63,346 nt of DNA. Source: Bacillota bacterium. GTDB lineage: Bacteria > Bacillota > Clostridia > Christensenellales > Aristaeellaceae. The stretch spans positions 1 through 63,346 of the forward strand of contig JAEZJP010000250.1 of the NCBI GenBank assembly GCA_023415715.1. The letters are read 5' to 3'. Positions 16,528-24,801 of the stretch are shown piece by piece. Numbering within the stretch: position 1 is the first letter of the stretch; each line of letters begins with the position of its first letter. The position numbers and the translations under genes are program-made. The notes under the pieces were generated by a model. That model was not told the DNA's origin. It was given only the letters and a program-made list of their open reading frames with translations, and searched no databases.

Positions 16528-17121
16528 ATGCCTATAATGGCATGTAAGAACCTTCTGAAAAAACAAAAGGATTTAGGTGAACGCATGAGCACGGATATGT
16601 GTGCCAATTACCGGGAACAGCTAGAGGAATCCATCCAGGACGAGATTTGCGATGCCGGCTTTTATGCCCAAATAGCCAATGAGGCACCCACCAATATACT
16701 TCGCGAACTCATCACAAGCATTGTAGGCGACGAATATGGCCATGCCAGGCTGCAGGCCTCCTTGTTGGGGATATGCCCCCCGCCGGTATCCAGCCCTCCT
16801 GATTGCCCGCCGGCCACCGGGGATTTCAAGGCGGACGTGGAAACCGCGATACAGGGCGAACTGGGTGCCATAGCGCGTTATGCAGGGCTGGCCATGTGCG
16901 CGCCAAACCTTGAAGTCCGCTATTTGCTGACTTCCATCCTGGGCGACGAATATGCGCACGCAAGGATCTGGACGGCCATGCTGCAGGCTCAAAGCCTTTG
17001 CCATAATAAATGTGATTACCAAGATGCATCTTCCTATATGAGCGCAAAGCAGGAAACATCAAAATACAACTGCGGATGCATGGGAGAATCAAACTACTGG
17101 CAAAACAGATCAACCTATTGA
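16528..17121 (+). CDS. Cys-rich ferritin-like diiron protein with duplicated half-bundles
   Basis: About 197 residues. Two helix-pair units are visible: DEICDAGFY with GDEYGHAR, and GELGAIARY with GDEYAHAR. Together they supply E, ExxH, E, ExxH, the complete diiron ligand set of a rubrerythrin/ferritin-like four-helix bundle. The two halves are joined by a proline/cysteine-rich linker (GICPPP, PDCPP). The tail holds SLCHNKCDY and NCGCMG, which could bind metal, but no rubredoxin CxxC pair is present. The ATG at 16528 is 8 nt from GGGAGGGG; an ATG at 16585 (MSTDM) with AGGTGA is an alternative. A peroxide or iron role is inferred from the fold only. Confidence 0.75.
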   Translation: MPIMACKNLLKKQKDLGERMSTDMCANYREQLEESIQDEICDAGFYAQIANEAPTNILRELITSIVGDEYGHARLQASLLGICPPPVSSPPDCPPATGDFKADVETAIQGELGAIARYAGLAMCAPNLEVRYLLTSILGDEYAHARIWTAMLQAQSLCHNKCDYQDASSYMSAKQETSKYNCGCMGESNYWQNRSTY

Positions 17122-17135
17122 TTTCCGGCTGCAAA

Positions 17136-17176
17136 AGGGGCTGCTGTCAAGGCGCAAATTTTATGCAACAGCCCCT
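17136..17176 (+). terminator. Terminator after ferritin-like gene
   Basis: AGGGGCTGCTG and CAACAGCCCCT (17136-17146, 17166-17176) form an 11-bp stem with one G-U pair, followed after a few bases by TTTGCATTCTTTTT. Confidence 0.6.
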
Positions 17177-17265
17177 GCCTTTGCATTCTTTTTGGCCAGC
17201 TTATCACAAGGATTTCAAGCTTAAGTTTTGCTTTGGAATTACATCTGTTATTTTTAATGTTAGTC

Positions 17266-17295
17266 TTGACTTATCCTCCCTTGGCTTCATATAAT
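17266..17295 (+). promoter_or_regulatory. Promoter upstream of the NiCo riboswitch
   Basis: TTGACT (17266-17271), 18-nt spacer and a perfect TATAAT (17290-17295). Transcription from here would include the whole aptamer at 17358-17453. Confidence 0.8.
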
Positions 17296-17357
17296 GAGTT
17301 ATCTCTTTGCACTGCATCATTCGCCCATCCTTGGGAGAATGAGAAAGCTACAGTACA

Positions 17358-17477
17358 AACTGAGCAGGCGATGAACCACCGTGGCAGGGGGTTCGTGGGG
17401 CTGGGCCGCATCGCGGCAGCAGATGGATCGTACATCACATCTGCGGGACAGTTGTTGTTCCGCGGGTGTGTTTTTTT
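17358..17477 (+). promoter_or_regulatory. NiCo (czcD-type) riboswitch with terminator expression platform
   Basis: The leader matches, from memory, the published NiCo aptamer: AACTGAGCAGGC opens P1, a GAACC/GGTTC arm follows, then GGGCCGCATCGCGGCAGC as a hairpin, CAGATG...CATCTG as the last arm, and GCGGGACAG closes P1 with AACTG. The four short G/C-rich internal-loop segments that bind metal are present. The final arm overlaps a terminator: CTGCGG(G)A (17441-17448) pairs with TCCGCGG (17459-17465), followed by T7 at 17471-17477. Metal binding should hold P1 closed, block the terminator and turn on the ATPase gene at 17557. Confidence 0.85.
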
Positions 17478-17556
17478 ATCACTTATCGCGGGGCAAAACT
17501 GAATGAAGTGCCATAGAGAACTAAACAGCCCATGCGGCTTAAAAGAGGTTCGATCT

Positions 17557-20106
17557 ATGACAAATACCCCGATCACAGGGCTTACGAACGAGCAGGCCCT
17601 GGCACTCCAAAGACAGTATGGAAAAAACGAACTGAACCCGCAAAAGAAGGACGGCTTCCTGAAAAAGGCGATACACATTGTCGCAGAACCAATGTTTCTT
17701 CTTCTTCTGATTGCTGCGCTCATCTATTTTGTGCTGGGTGAGCCGCGGGACGGCATGATCATGCTTGTCTTCGTGGTGGGGATCATCTCCATCGATGTGA
17801 TCCAGGAATGGAAGACCGACAAAACGCTCAGTGCGCTCAAAGACCTGTCCGCGCCGCGCGTGCATGTCATCCGGGACGGAATGGAGCAGGAAATTTTAAG
17901 CGCCGATCTGGTGCCGGGCGATATGATGCTTTTGTATGAAGGCGTAAAAATCCCAGCCGACGGCATCATTTTCAGGTGCAATGACCTGTGCGTGGATGAA
18001 AGCACATTGACCGGCGAAGCAGAAGGCGTATGGAAATGCCCCGACGGTATCATCAACGCCGGCAGCGACTATTGGCGCAAAGATTATTGTTACGCGGGCA
18101 CGCTGGTAATACAGGGTACCGCGACCGTTCAGGTGGATAAAATCGGCGCCGCGACTGAGTATGGCAAAATCGGAATAAACGTTGCCGCCGCGCCCGAAGA
18201 AAAATCACCGCTTCAAAAGCAGACCGGGAGCCTTATCACGCTCTGCGCAGGGATTGCGGCCGTACTATTTGCTCTGGTATCCGGGATCACCTATCTGAAC
18301 ATTCCTGACCATGCTTTCAAGGATCGTATTATAGAAAGCATTCTCTCCGGCATCACGCTGGCCATGGCCATGATTCCGGAGGAATTTCCCGTAATCCTCA
18401 CCGTATTCCTTTCCATGGGCGCCTGGCGCCTGGCCAGGAAAAACTCTCTGGTTAGAAAGCTTTCCTCGGTGGAGACACTTGGGTCCGTTTCCGTGCTGTG
18501 CGTGGACAAAACGGGGACCATTACCAAGAACCAGATGACCGTACAGGATACATGGGCAATAAACGGCGACGAACATACGCTGTTTGAAACCATGGGCCTG
18601 GGCTGTGAAACGGATGCGTATGATCCCATGGAAAAGGCGATGCTGGAGTTTTGCGACACCATGGGCATTACGAAGGATCATTTGTTCTCCGGGGAACTTG
18701 TGTCGGAGTATGCCTTTACAAACGAGCTGAAGATGATGGGGCATGTCTGGCGCAGAAACGATAAACTGATCCTGGCCGCGAAAGGATCGCCCGAGCGCCT
18801 TTTGCCTCTTTGCGGATTGAACGGCGAGCAGCGCGAGGTAGCCGAACACAAGCTTCTTGAAATGGGCAAGGAAGGGCTCCGCGTCATTGCCATCGGCATT
18901 ATGAGGCCAGAAAGTGAGATTGAAATACCCGCTCAATTGACTGGCTGCCGCCTCACATTCTTAGGTTTGATCGGCCTTGCCGATCCTCCGCGGGATTATG
19001 TTAAGCATGACATTGCCGTATGCAACCGCGCAGGCATCCGCGTCGTCATGATCACCGGCGACAACGGTGTAACAGCTTCCTCCATTGCGAAGAAAATCGG
19101 AATGCAAAACTCGGATCAGATTATTACCGGCGACAAGCTGGATAAAATGAGCGATGGGGAACTGCGTGAAGCCGTTAAATCCGTAAGCATTTTCAGCCGG
19201 GTGATCCCGGAGCATAAAATGCGCATTGTAAAGGCGTTCAAGGAAAATGGAGAAATAGTCGCAATGACGGGCGACGGCGTAAACGACGCCCCTGCCCTCA
19301 AGTATGCGGACATCGGCGTGGCGATGGGCAAGCGGGGCAGCGAGGTCAGCCGTGAAGCCGCCGATCTTATCCTGATGGATGACAACTTTTCCACGATTGT
19401 GGATACCGTCAAGGACGGCCGCCGGATCTACGACAATATCCGCAAAGCGATCAGCTATGTATTCACCATTCATATCCCAATCGCGTTAAGCTCGCTCCTT
19501 GCGCCCATGCTGGGCATAAACCCCGCAAACCTGTTCCTGCTTCCGCTCCACGTGGTGCTGCTGGAGTTGGTTATCGACCCTACCTGCTCCATTGTGCTGG
19601 AGCGCCAGCCGGCCGAGGAAAATGTCATGGACCGCATGCCCCGAAAGGCGAAGGAGAAGATACTGACAAGCCGGGTGCTGCTTACGAGCGTGCTGCAGGG
19701 CCTTGTTGTTTTTGCCGCATCCTTTGGCACGTACTATGTAATGCTGATAAACAATCCCGGCAGCGCGCCTGCCGCACGTGCAATGGGCCTGGCGATTGTA
19801 ATGCTGGCGAATCTCCTGCTGGTTTTTGTAAACAGCTCCGATCATGATTCGGTGTTCCATTCCATCAGGCGCCTTATAAAGGATAAAGTCATGTGGCTGA
19901 TCATCGTTTGTACGCTTTTAAGTCTTGCGCTTATCCTGTATACGCCTTTGGCATCCTTCCTGAAGCTGGCGCCGATTCCGGGCTTTGAGCTGCTGCTGGC
20001 TGCCGTCATTGCAGCCGTATCGGTGCTTTGGTATGAAATCATCAAATTCTTCCGGCGCTGGACAATGCGCAAAAAAGACCATGCATGTAAAGGAATCAAC
20101 GTATAA
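17557..20106 (+). CDS. P-type ATPase, likely Ni2+/Co2+ efflux
   Basis: The 849-residue P-type ATPase has an N-terminal cation-ATPase segment and an A-domain with LTGEAE in place of the usual TGES. The phosphorylation motif is DKTGT at D317, the N-domain contains KGSPERLL, and the hinge is MTGDGVNDAPAL. The M4 motif is IPEEFP rather than PEGLP, and M6 reads ELVIDPTCS rather than NLVTDG. Closest architecture is the Ca2+/Mn2+-like P2 group, but the NiCo riboswitch upstream argues for Ni/Co export. The start is at 17557 behind AGAGG; an upstream ATG at 17503 has no ribosome site. Cation specificity is an inference from the riboswitch. Confidence 0.88.
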   Translation: MTNTPITGLTNEQALALQRQYGKNELNPQKKDGFLKKAIHIVAEPMFLLLLIAALIYFVLGEPRDGMIMLVFVVGIISIDVIQEWKTDKTLSALKDLSAPRVHVIRDGMEQEILSADLVPGDMMLLYEGVKIPADGIIFRCNDLCVDESTLTGEAEGVWKCPDGIINAGSDYWRKDYCYAGTLVIQGTATVQVDKIGAATEYGKIGINVAAAPEEKSPLQKQTGSLITLCAGIAAVLFALVSGITYLNIPDHAFKDRIIESILSGITLAMAMIPEEFPVILTVFLSMGAWRLARKNSLVRKLSSVETLGSVSVLCVDKTGTITKNQMTVQDTWAINGDEHTLFETMGLGCETDAYDPMEKAMLEFCDTMGITKDHLFSGELVSEYAFTNELKMMGHVWRRNDKLILAAKGSPERLLPLCGLNGEQREVAEHKLLEMGKEGLRVIAIGIMRPESEIEIPAQLTGCRLTFLGLIGLADPPRDYVKHDIAVCNRAGIRVVMITGDNGVTASSIAKKIGMQNSDQIITGDKLDKMSDGELREAVKSVSIFSRVIPEHKMRIVKAFKENGEIVAMTGDGVNDAPALKYADIGVAMGKRGSEVSREAADLILMDDNFSTIVDTVKDGRRIYDNIRKAISYVFTIHIPIALSSLLAPMLGINPANLFLLPLHVVLLELVIDPTCSIVLERQPAEENVMDRMPRKAKEKILTSRVLLTSVLQGLVVFAASFGTYYVMLINNPGSAPAARAMGLAIVMLANLLLVFVNSSDHDSVFHSIRRLIKDKVMWLIIVCTLLSLALILYTPLASFLKLAPIPGFELLLAAVIAAVSVLWYEIIKFFRRWTMRKKDHACKGINV

Positions 20107-20147
20107 CAATGTGTTTCGCGGGGGAACCAGGCGTCTGAACAGCTTTG

Positions 20148-20177
20148 CAAGGGGAGCGGCATTAGCCGCTCCCCTTG
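20148..20177 (+). terminator. Hairpin after the P-type ATPase
   Basis: Perfect 13-bp stem, CAAGGGGAGCGGC and complement (20148-20160, 20165-20177), 4-nt loop. The T-tract is missing (CCTAACCCC follows), so it may act by stalling only. Confidence 0.55.
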
Positions 20178-20229
20178 CCTAACCCCGCCGGGTCAAGCGT
20201 ATTCCCGATACAAGCGCATTGCTTGACTG

Positions 20230-20264
20230 TTTTTCATCTGTTTCTCATTTTTCTATGACATAAT
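20230..20264 (+). promoter_or_regulatory. Regulated promoter of phosphodiester-glycosidase gene
   Basis: TTTTTCATCTG followed by TTTCTCATTTTTC forms two ~11-bp repeats, directly before the -10 CATAAT (20259-20264). No good -35 is present, so activation by a response regulator is likely. A closely related block lies at the promoter of the kinase/regulator operon (23717-23753). Confidence 0.6.
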
Positions 20265-20311
20265 AAGATTATGGCGGTCCGCCGCCATGAAAGCATTGAA
20301 ATGGGGAGTTC

Positions 20312-21439
20312 ATGTTGAAGAATCCCGACCGGTTTTATTCCAACAGATATGGTTCGGATCAATACAGGCCCGACCGGGCATATACATATTCACCCAGAGC
20401 AAATTCTGTGGACCGAAGGGGAAGAAAACGGAAAAAACAATTGCCGCTTTATATGGTGCTTGCTATGGATACAGGTATCGCAGCAGTATGTCTTTTCCTG
20501 TTTTGCGCCTATCTATTTATCTTCCCGCGTCCACTGAAGGCAGAAGGGGTTGCGGATATAACTATACAGCCGCCTGTTCCTACAGAAACGGTGAGTCAAA
20601 ATACACCGCAGCCGGCCGCCGGCATTTCCCAACCTTCCCCCCAAACCTCCACGGCCGAACCTTCCGCCGAGCCTTCTCAGACATCTTCGGATACTTCCGG
20701 CTGGTTTCCTGAAAAGTATACCTCCGGCGATGCAGTGAAGACAGACTCAGGCTACAAAAACGCGAATGTCAATATCTCCATCAACAAAGTGCAGGAAAAC
20801 GGGATAACTTACTTTGCCGCGGATATTTACGTACGCGATTTACAGCATCTTCGTACCTATTTCGCCAATAATACATACGGCACCGGCTATCGCCAGAGCG
20901 TAGGCGATATGGCGAAGGCAAACAATGCCATTTTGGCCATATCAGGCGATTATTACGGGAACCAGCAGCGTGGGGTCGTTATACGCAATGGCCAAGTATT
21001 CCGCAAATCGGTAAGCGATGATGTATGCGTTCTTTATAATGACGGAACAATGAAAACGTACAGCCCTGAAACCTTCTCCGTTGAGGACGCCATTGCAAAG
21101 GGAGCATATCAGGCATGGTCCTTCGGCCCCAGACTCTTAAATGGCGGCCAGCCCATGACGGAATTCAATACCAGCGTGGCTCCGGCCAATCCCCGCGCAG
21201 CCATCGGATATTATGCGCCCGGGCATTACGTAATGGTGGTTGTTGACGGGCGCCAGGAGGGATACTCAAAGGGCATGACAATGAAAGAACTGTCGCAACT
21301 TTTCTACAAGCTGGGCTGTATTGATGCGTATAACCTGGATGGAGGACAGACAGCCCAGATGGTTTTCATGGGCAATACTGTGAACCAGCCTTATAACGGC
21401 GGGCGCAGCGTCAGTGATATTATCGCCATTGGAGAGTGA
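20312..21439 (+). CDS. Membrane-anchored phosphodiester glycosidase (NAGPA-like domain)
   Basis: The 375-residue protein has a charged cytoplasmic start, one membrane segment at about residues 48-68 (MVLAMDTGIAAVCLFLFCAYL), a Pro/Ser/Thr/Gln-rich linker at ~85-130, and then a phosphodiester-glycosidase (NAGPA/DUF2233) domain. Motifs are AISGDYYGNQQRGVVIRNG, FGPRLLNGGQP, NPRAAIGY and YNLDGGQTAQM, the last being the catalytic end of the family. It would act outside the membrane, removing or editing sugar phosphodiesters in wall or teichoic-type polymers. ATG with GGGGAG. The small membrane protein at 21445 follows closely. Confidence 0.88.
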   Translation: MLKNPDRFYSNRYGSDQYRPDRAYTYSPRANSVDRRGRKRKKQLPLYMVLAMDTGIAAVCLFLFCAYLFIFPRPLKAEGVADITIQPPVPTETVSQNTPQPAAGISQPSPQTSTAEPSAEPSQTSSDTSGWFPEKYTSGDAVKTDSGYKNANVNISINKVQENGITYFAADIYVRDLQHLRTYFANNTYGTGYRQSVGDMAKANNAILAISGDYYGNQQRGVVIRNGQVFRKSVSDDVCVLYNDGTMKTYSPETFSVEDAIAKGAYQAWSFGPRLLNGGQPMTEFNTSVAPANPRAAIGYYAPGHYVMVVVDGRQEGYSKGMTMKELSQLFYKLGCIDAYNLDGGQTAQMVFMGNTVNQPYNGGRSVSDIIAIGE

Positions 21440-21444
21440 CCGGA

Positions 21445-21639
21445 ATGATCAGAAAACTGCTGCCGCACGCCTTGTTTATTCTGGCGGTCATGTTTATCGT
21501 ACTTAATATACTGGACAGCTATAATCCTGCCATGGGATTTTTAACAAGCTCCCTTTCCAAATGGCTGCTGGTGATCTTTTGCGTTACAGCCGCTCTTGGC
21601 GCTATTGGCACGATCTTAAGGAACCGGATGCGGGAATAA
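21445..21639 (+). CDS. Small conserved membrane protein
   Basis: The 64-residue protein has two membrane segments: LPHALFILAVMFIVLNIL and WLLVIFCVTAALGAIGTIL, joined by DSYNPAMGFLTSSLSK. The ATG at 21445 is preferred; an overlapping GTG at 21436 touches the GGAGAG site. It is coupled to the phosphodiester-glycosidase gene. A homologous but 5'-truncated copy is at 6481-6633. No known function. The shared YNP motif between helices marks a small family. Confidence 0.7.
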   Translation: MIRKLLPHALFILAVMFIVLNILDSYNPAMGFLTSSLSKWLLVIFCVTAALGAIGTILRNRMRE

Positions 21640-21652
21640 GATAACGGCTATA

Positions 21653-23005
21653 TCAATTCGGAATTTGAATCGTAAACCGTGTGCCTTGATTTACCTTGCT
21701 TTCCACCTGAATATCGCCGCTATGCACTTGCACGATCCACTGGACGATCGATAATCCCAGGCCTGTGCCGCTTCGGTCACGGGCTGGGTCAGCACGGTAA
21801 AAGCGTTCAAAAATGTGCGGAAGGCTCTGGGGAGGAATGCCCAGGCCATTGTCGCTGACCGTTATGCAAGCCTTGTTTTCCACCGTTTTTGCTGCTATAT
21901 GGATGCAGCCGCCCGGCTTCCCATACTTGATCCCATTTTCAACAAGGTTCAGCAGCATTTGCGATATCAGGCTCAAATCCCCTTTTATAACCATGCCTTC
22001 AGGAATGTCCTGCTCAAATTTGATATCCTGCTCATGCAATTGATCCGAAAACTGTTCTCCGATGTGTTCCACAATATCCCCCAGAGGAAATTCCTCCATG
22101 AATACAGGGTACCGCCCTTCCTGCCCGCGCGTAATGGCAAGAAGCTGTGCAATGATATGCTGCATGCGCCTGCTCTCCGCAAGGATCGTCGTCACGGCCT
22201 GCGCATCCTCCACGGAAAACGAATTATCCGCAAGCAATGATTCGGCGTATGCCATGATAATGGATACGGGCGTCCTTAGTTCATGGGAAGCGTCTGACGT
22301 GAACCTTTTTTCGCGGAGGAATGACGATTCCACGGAAGTAAGCATGTTATTGATCGTTACAATAAGTTCTCCTATCTCGTCTCTGCCAGCAGTGTTCGGG
22401 ATGCGCTCGGACAGATCGCCCTTGGCGATCACCCCGGCACTGCTTATGATGTGACGGATCGGAAGCAGGGAATTTTTTGAGATGAGCAGCCCGACGGCAA
22501 CCGCCAAAGCTAAAAGCAGCGGCGCGCTTGCAAGGCAGATGTAGCTTATTGTACGCAATGTATCGTCGATATCCTTCATGGACGCCATGATGCGAACACG
22601 GATCCTGAAGTTGTCAACGTTTACCGTCAAAGAATCCAGCAGCATAAAATGACGGCGTTCCAATGATGCTTCCCGAAGCTTACCTTCCTCCCACGGCGCC
22701 TTCAAAAGCAAAGACGGCTGCTTTTCCGATGATACCAGTGTATTCCCGATTTCATCCAGGATCAAATAGGCCATGTTGGAGGATAGCGGCACCTCATTTT
22801 CATACTTGAATGTCCCGCTGTCGTTTTCAACCTGCGCTGTCAATTGGGTAACGGCCAACTGCATATCGTTTGCCAGCTTCGCTGTCAGCGACTTACGCAT
22901 CACAAAATACAAAGCTGCAAAAAACACCAAAATGATAAGGAGGGTAAGCGCGGTATACCAGAGCGTCATTTTATACCGCAGCGGGAAGAAACGCTGCTTG
23001 TGCAT
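21653..23005 (-). CDS. Sensor histidine kinase (HisKA/HATPase)
   Basis: The 450-residue kinase has TM1 at about residues 12-32, an extracytoplasmic sensor to ~155, TM2 (ICLASAPLLLALAVAVGLLIS) and HAMP (LLPIRHIISSAGVIAKGDLSERI). The HisKA domain has the H-box FTSDASHELRTPVS, and the HATPase_c domain has NLVENGIKYG, VSDNGLGIP, FERFYRAD and GTGLGLSIV. Its ATG overlaps the regulator stop (TGATG), so the two are translationally coupled. The promoter of this operon shares its operator with the phosphodiester-glycosidase gene, so an envelope-related signal is inferred. Confidence 0.95.
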   Translation of the reverse strand: MHKQRFFPLRYKMTLWYTALTLLIILVFFAALYFVMRKSLTAKLANDMQLAVTQLTAQVENDSGTFKYENEVPLSSNMAYLILDEIGNTLVSSEKQPSLLLKAPWEEGKLREASLERRHFMLLDSLTVNVDNFRIRVRIMASMKDIDDTLRTISYICLASAPLLLALAVAVGLLISKNSLLPIRHIISSAGVIAKGDLSERIPNTAGRDEIGELIVTINNMLTSVESSFLREKRFTSDASHELRTPVSIIMAYAESLLADNSFSVEDAQAVTTILAESRRMQHIIAQLLAITRGQEGRYPVFMEEFPLGDIVEHIGEQFSDQLHEQDIKFEQDIPEGMVIKGDLSLISQMLLNLVENGIKYGKPGGCIHIAAKTVENKACITVSDNGLGIPPQSLPHIFERFYRADPARDRSGTGLGLSIVQWIVQVHSGDIQVESKVNQGTRFTIQIPN

Positions 23006-23688
23006 CAGGGCTGCCCCTCCCCTGCCTTCAACACATAGCCAAACCCCCGCACTGTGTGAAGAAGTTTGACCGGCTCGTCCTTGTCGATCTTTCCGCGCAG
23101 ATACCGTACATACACATCCACAAGATTGCTTTCAAAGCTGCACGCATAATCCCATACATGGGCGCCAATCTGGTCGCGTGTCAAAACGCATTCCGCGTTG
23201 CGCAAAAAGTATTCCAGCATGGTAAATTCCTTGGCTGTGAGGGAAACATCCCTTTCGCCGCGATTTACGGTGTGCGTCACGGTATTCATCACCAGACCGT
23301 CATAGGAAAGCACGGCGGAGCGGTTTTCTTCATGCTTTCGCATGAGCGCGCGCAGCCTCGCCAACAATTCCTCAAAAGCAAAAGGCTTGACAAGATAGTC
23401 ATCTGCGCCCGTATCCAGACCAAGCACCCGGTCATCTATACTGTCTTTGGCCGTAAGCATCAGTATGCCGCTTTTACATTTTCCCTTTCGCAGCCTTGAA
23501 AGCATCTCCAGCCCGCTGATCCCTGGCATCATGATATCAAGCACGATCCCGTCATATTCCACTGCCTGCGCAAAGCTTAGCCCGTCCGATCCGTTATCGC
23601 AATCGTCCACCGCATAGCCTTCCGCTTTTAAGCGTTTAACAAGTATGCTGCGGAGCGAATCATCGTCCTCCACCACCAAAATGCGCAT
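23005..23688 (-). CDS. OmpR/PhoB-family response regulator
   Basis: 227 residues. REC domain with acidic pocket EDDD (7-10), phospho-acceptor D51 (LDIMMP) and K in YLVKPFAFEEL. The winged-helix DNA-binding domain covers residues ~130-225: LVMNTVTHTVNRGERDVSLT (linker strands), CVLTRDQIGAHVWD, NLVDVYVRYLRGKI and VRGFGYVLK. The start is the ATG at 23688 with GGAAGG upstream; a longer frame to 23766 would run through the promoter. OmpR-type proteins bind ~11-bp tandem repeats, matching those at 23729-23753 and 20230-20253. Confidence 0.95.
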   Translation of the reverse strand: MRILVVEDDDSLRSILVKRLKAEGYAVDDCDNGSDGLSFAQAVEYDGIVLDIMMPGISGLEMLSRLRKGKCKSGILMLTAKDSIDDRVLGLDTGADDYLVKPFAFEELLARLRALMRKHEENRSAVLSYDGLVMNTVTHTVNRGERDVSLTAKEFTMLEYFLRNAECVLTRDQIGAHVWDYACSFESNLVDVYVRYLRGKIDKDEPVKLLHTVRGFGYVLKAGEGQP

Positions 23689-23716
23689 AGCGGCCCTTCC
23701 TTTTCCCATTTTGCTT

Positions 23717-23753
23717 ATTATAGCATGGAAAAATGAAATGCAGATGAGAAAAG
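23717..23753 (-). promoter_or_regulatory. Promoter/operator of the kinase-regulator operon
   Basis: On the minus strand TTTTCTCATCTGCATTTCAT leads into TTTTC and, after ATGC, a TATAAT -10 (23722-23717) followed by AAG. This matches the block before the phosphodiester-glycosidase gene in sequence, spacing and order. Confidence 0.65.
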
Positions 23754-23779
23754 GAAATGCTGCCAAGTATGCAATAAGC

Positions 23780-24664
23780 TCACGGCTTCATCTCCCTTTT
23801 CCGCTCTATCAGCATCAGCGAACTGCCGGCAATTACAAGAACGATGGCCGCATAAAATGAAACGCCGGCGTTTGTTACGCCCAGCACAACAAGCGAGGCC
23901 AGGGGCGCCAGTATGGGCTTTAAAAAGAACACGAACGAGGCCATGAACGTGCCCGACTTCTCTATGGCCTTGAAATAGCCCCAATAGCCGATGCCCGTGA
24001 CCACCACGCCCAGGTACACTGCGATCCATATATTCCCGCCATCCATGCCCTGGAAAAGGTCCACACCGCAAACCGCAAGGGATACGGCCAGTATGACGCT
24101 GCCAAAAAGAAAGGAAAAGCCCGTTTGAATTTCCGGCGCGAACCCCTTCATGAGCTTTTTGCCAAGCACGGTGAATAGGCTCATGGCCACAGCCGACAAA
24201 AGAGCCAGAAGGATGGGTACAAGCTTTTCGCCGCCGCCTGCGTTGCCGCTTATGGATACGCCAATCAAACACAGCGCCAGCGCCGTAAGCTTCATGGGTG
24301 TGATCCTTTCCTTTAAAATCAGCGCGGCAAACAATACGGTGATCACCGAATTGGTGGAAAAAATCACGGCGATGATGGCTGGAGAATTGGCTGAAAATAC
24401 GGCAAGCTGCAAAAGAACCATGCTCACGCATACGCACAATATACCCTGCAGCAAAAAGCTCAAAAGGTCACGCCTTGTGATATGATAGCGGTTCTTTCGT
24501 ATGGAGGCGATGGCAAAGGGGATCAACATCAGGCTGCCGATAAAAAAACGGATCATGGTAAGCGCCAGCGCGTTGGCGCGTCCCGCCAGAAGCTTGCTCA
24601 CAGGCTCCAGCGTGGCAAAGGCGACCGCCGTAAGCAATACATATCCGATTCCGCTCTTTTTCAT
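23780..24664 (-). CDS. EamA/DMT-family transporter
   Basis: The 294-residue membrane protein has about ten predicted helices in two EamA repeats. MKKSGIGYVLLTAVAFATLEPVSKLL is helix 1, described by its first residues. A conserved ESK-type signature is replaced by ...STNSVITVLFAALILKERIT in the first repeat and FFLKPILAPLASLVVLG in the second. The family exports metabolites, nucleosides or amino acids, so no substrate can be named. The start at 24664 follows GGAGAGA. It lies downstream of importer operon c, behind a hairpin, so it may be separately expressed. Confidence 0.85.
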   Translation of the reverse strand: MKKSGIGYVLLTAVAFATLEPVSKLLAGRANALALTMIRFFIGSLMLIPFAIASIRKNRYHITRRDLLSFLLQGILCVCVSMVLLQLAVFSANSPAIIAVIFSTNSVITVLFAALILKERITPMKLTALALCLIGVSISGNAGGGEKLVPILLALLSAVAMSLFTVLGKKLMKGFAPEIQTGFSFLFGSVILAVSLAVCGVDLFQGMDGGNIWIAVYLGVVVTGIGYWGYFKAIEKSGTFMASFVFFLKPILAPLASLVVLGVTNAGVSFYAAIVLVIAGSSLMLIERKREMKP

Positions 24665-24687
24665 AAAAGTATCTCTCCATAATATAT

Positions 24688-24725
24688 AGGCGCGCCGTAC
24701 CCTCATTGCGGGATGCGGCACGCCT
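24688..24725 (-). terminator. Hairpin after importer operon c
   Basis: AGGCGCGCCG and CGGCACGCCT (24688-24697, 24716-24725) form a 10-bp stem with one G-U pair. On the minus strand it is followed by ATATATTATGG, a weak U-tract. Confidence 0.5.
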
Positions 24726-24801
24726 GTATTTATTTCGTTTCGGTATCGCCTTTTCCTTCCCATTCTGTATACGATAATACTTTTGGTGGAAGTCTGTCAG
24801 C

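Noticed and set aside
17503..17556. Extended N-terminus of the P-type ATPase
   Set aside because: Upstream ATG lacks a ribosome site and would add non-family residues; 17557 has AGAGG and matches the family start.
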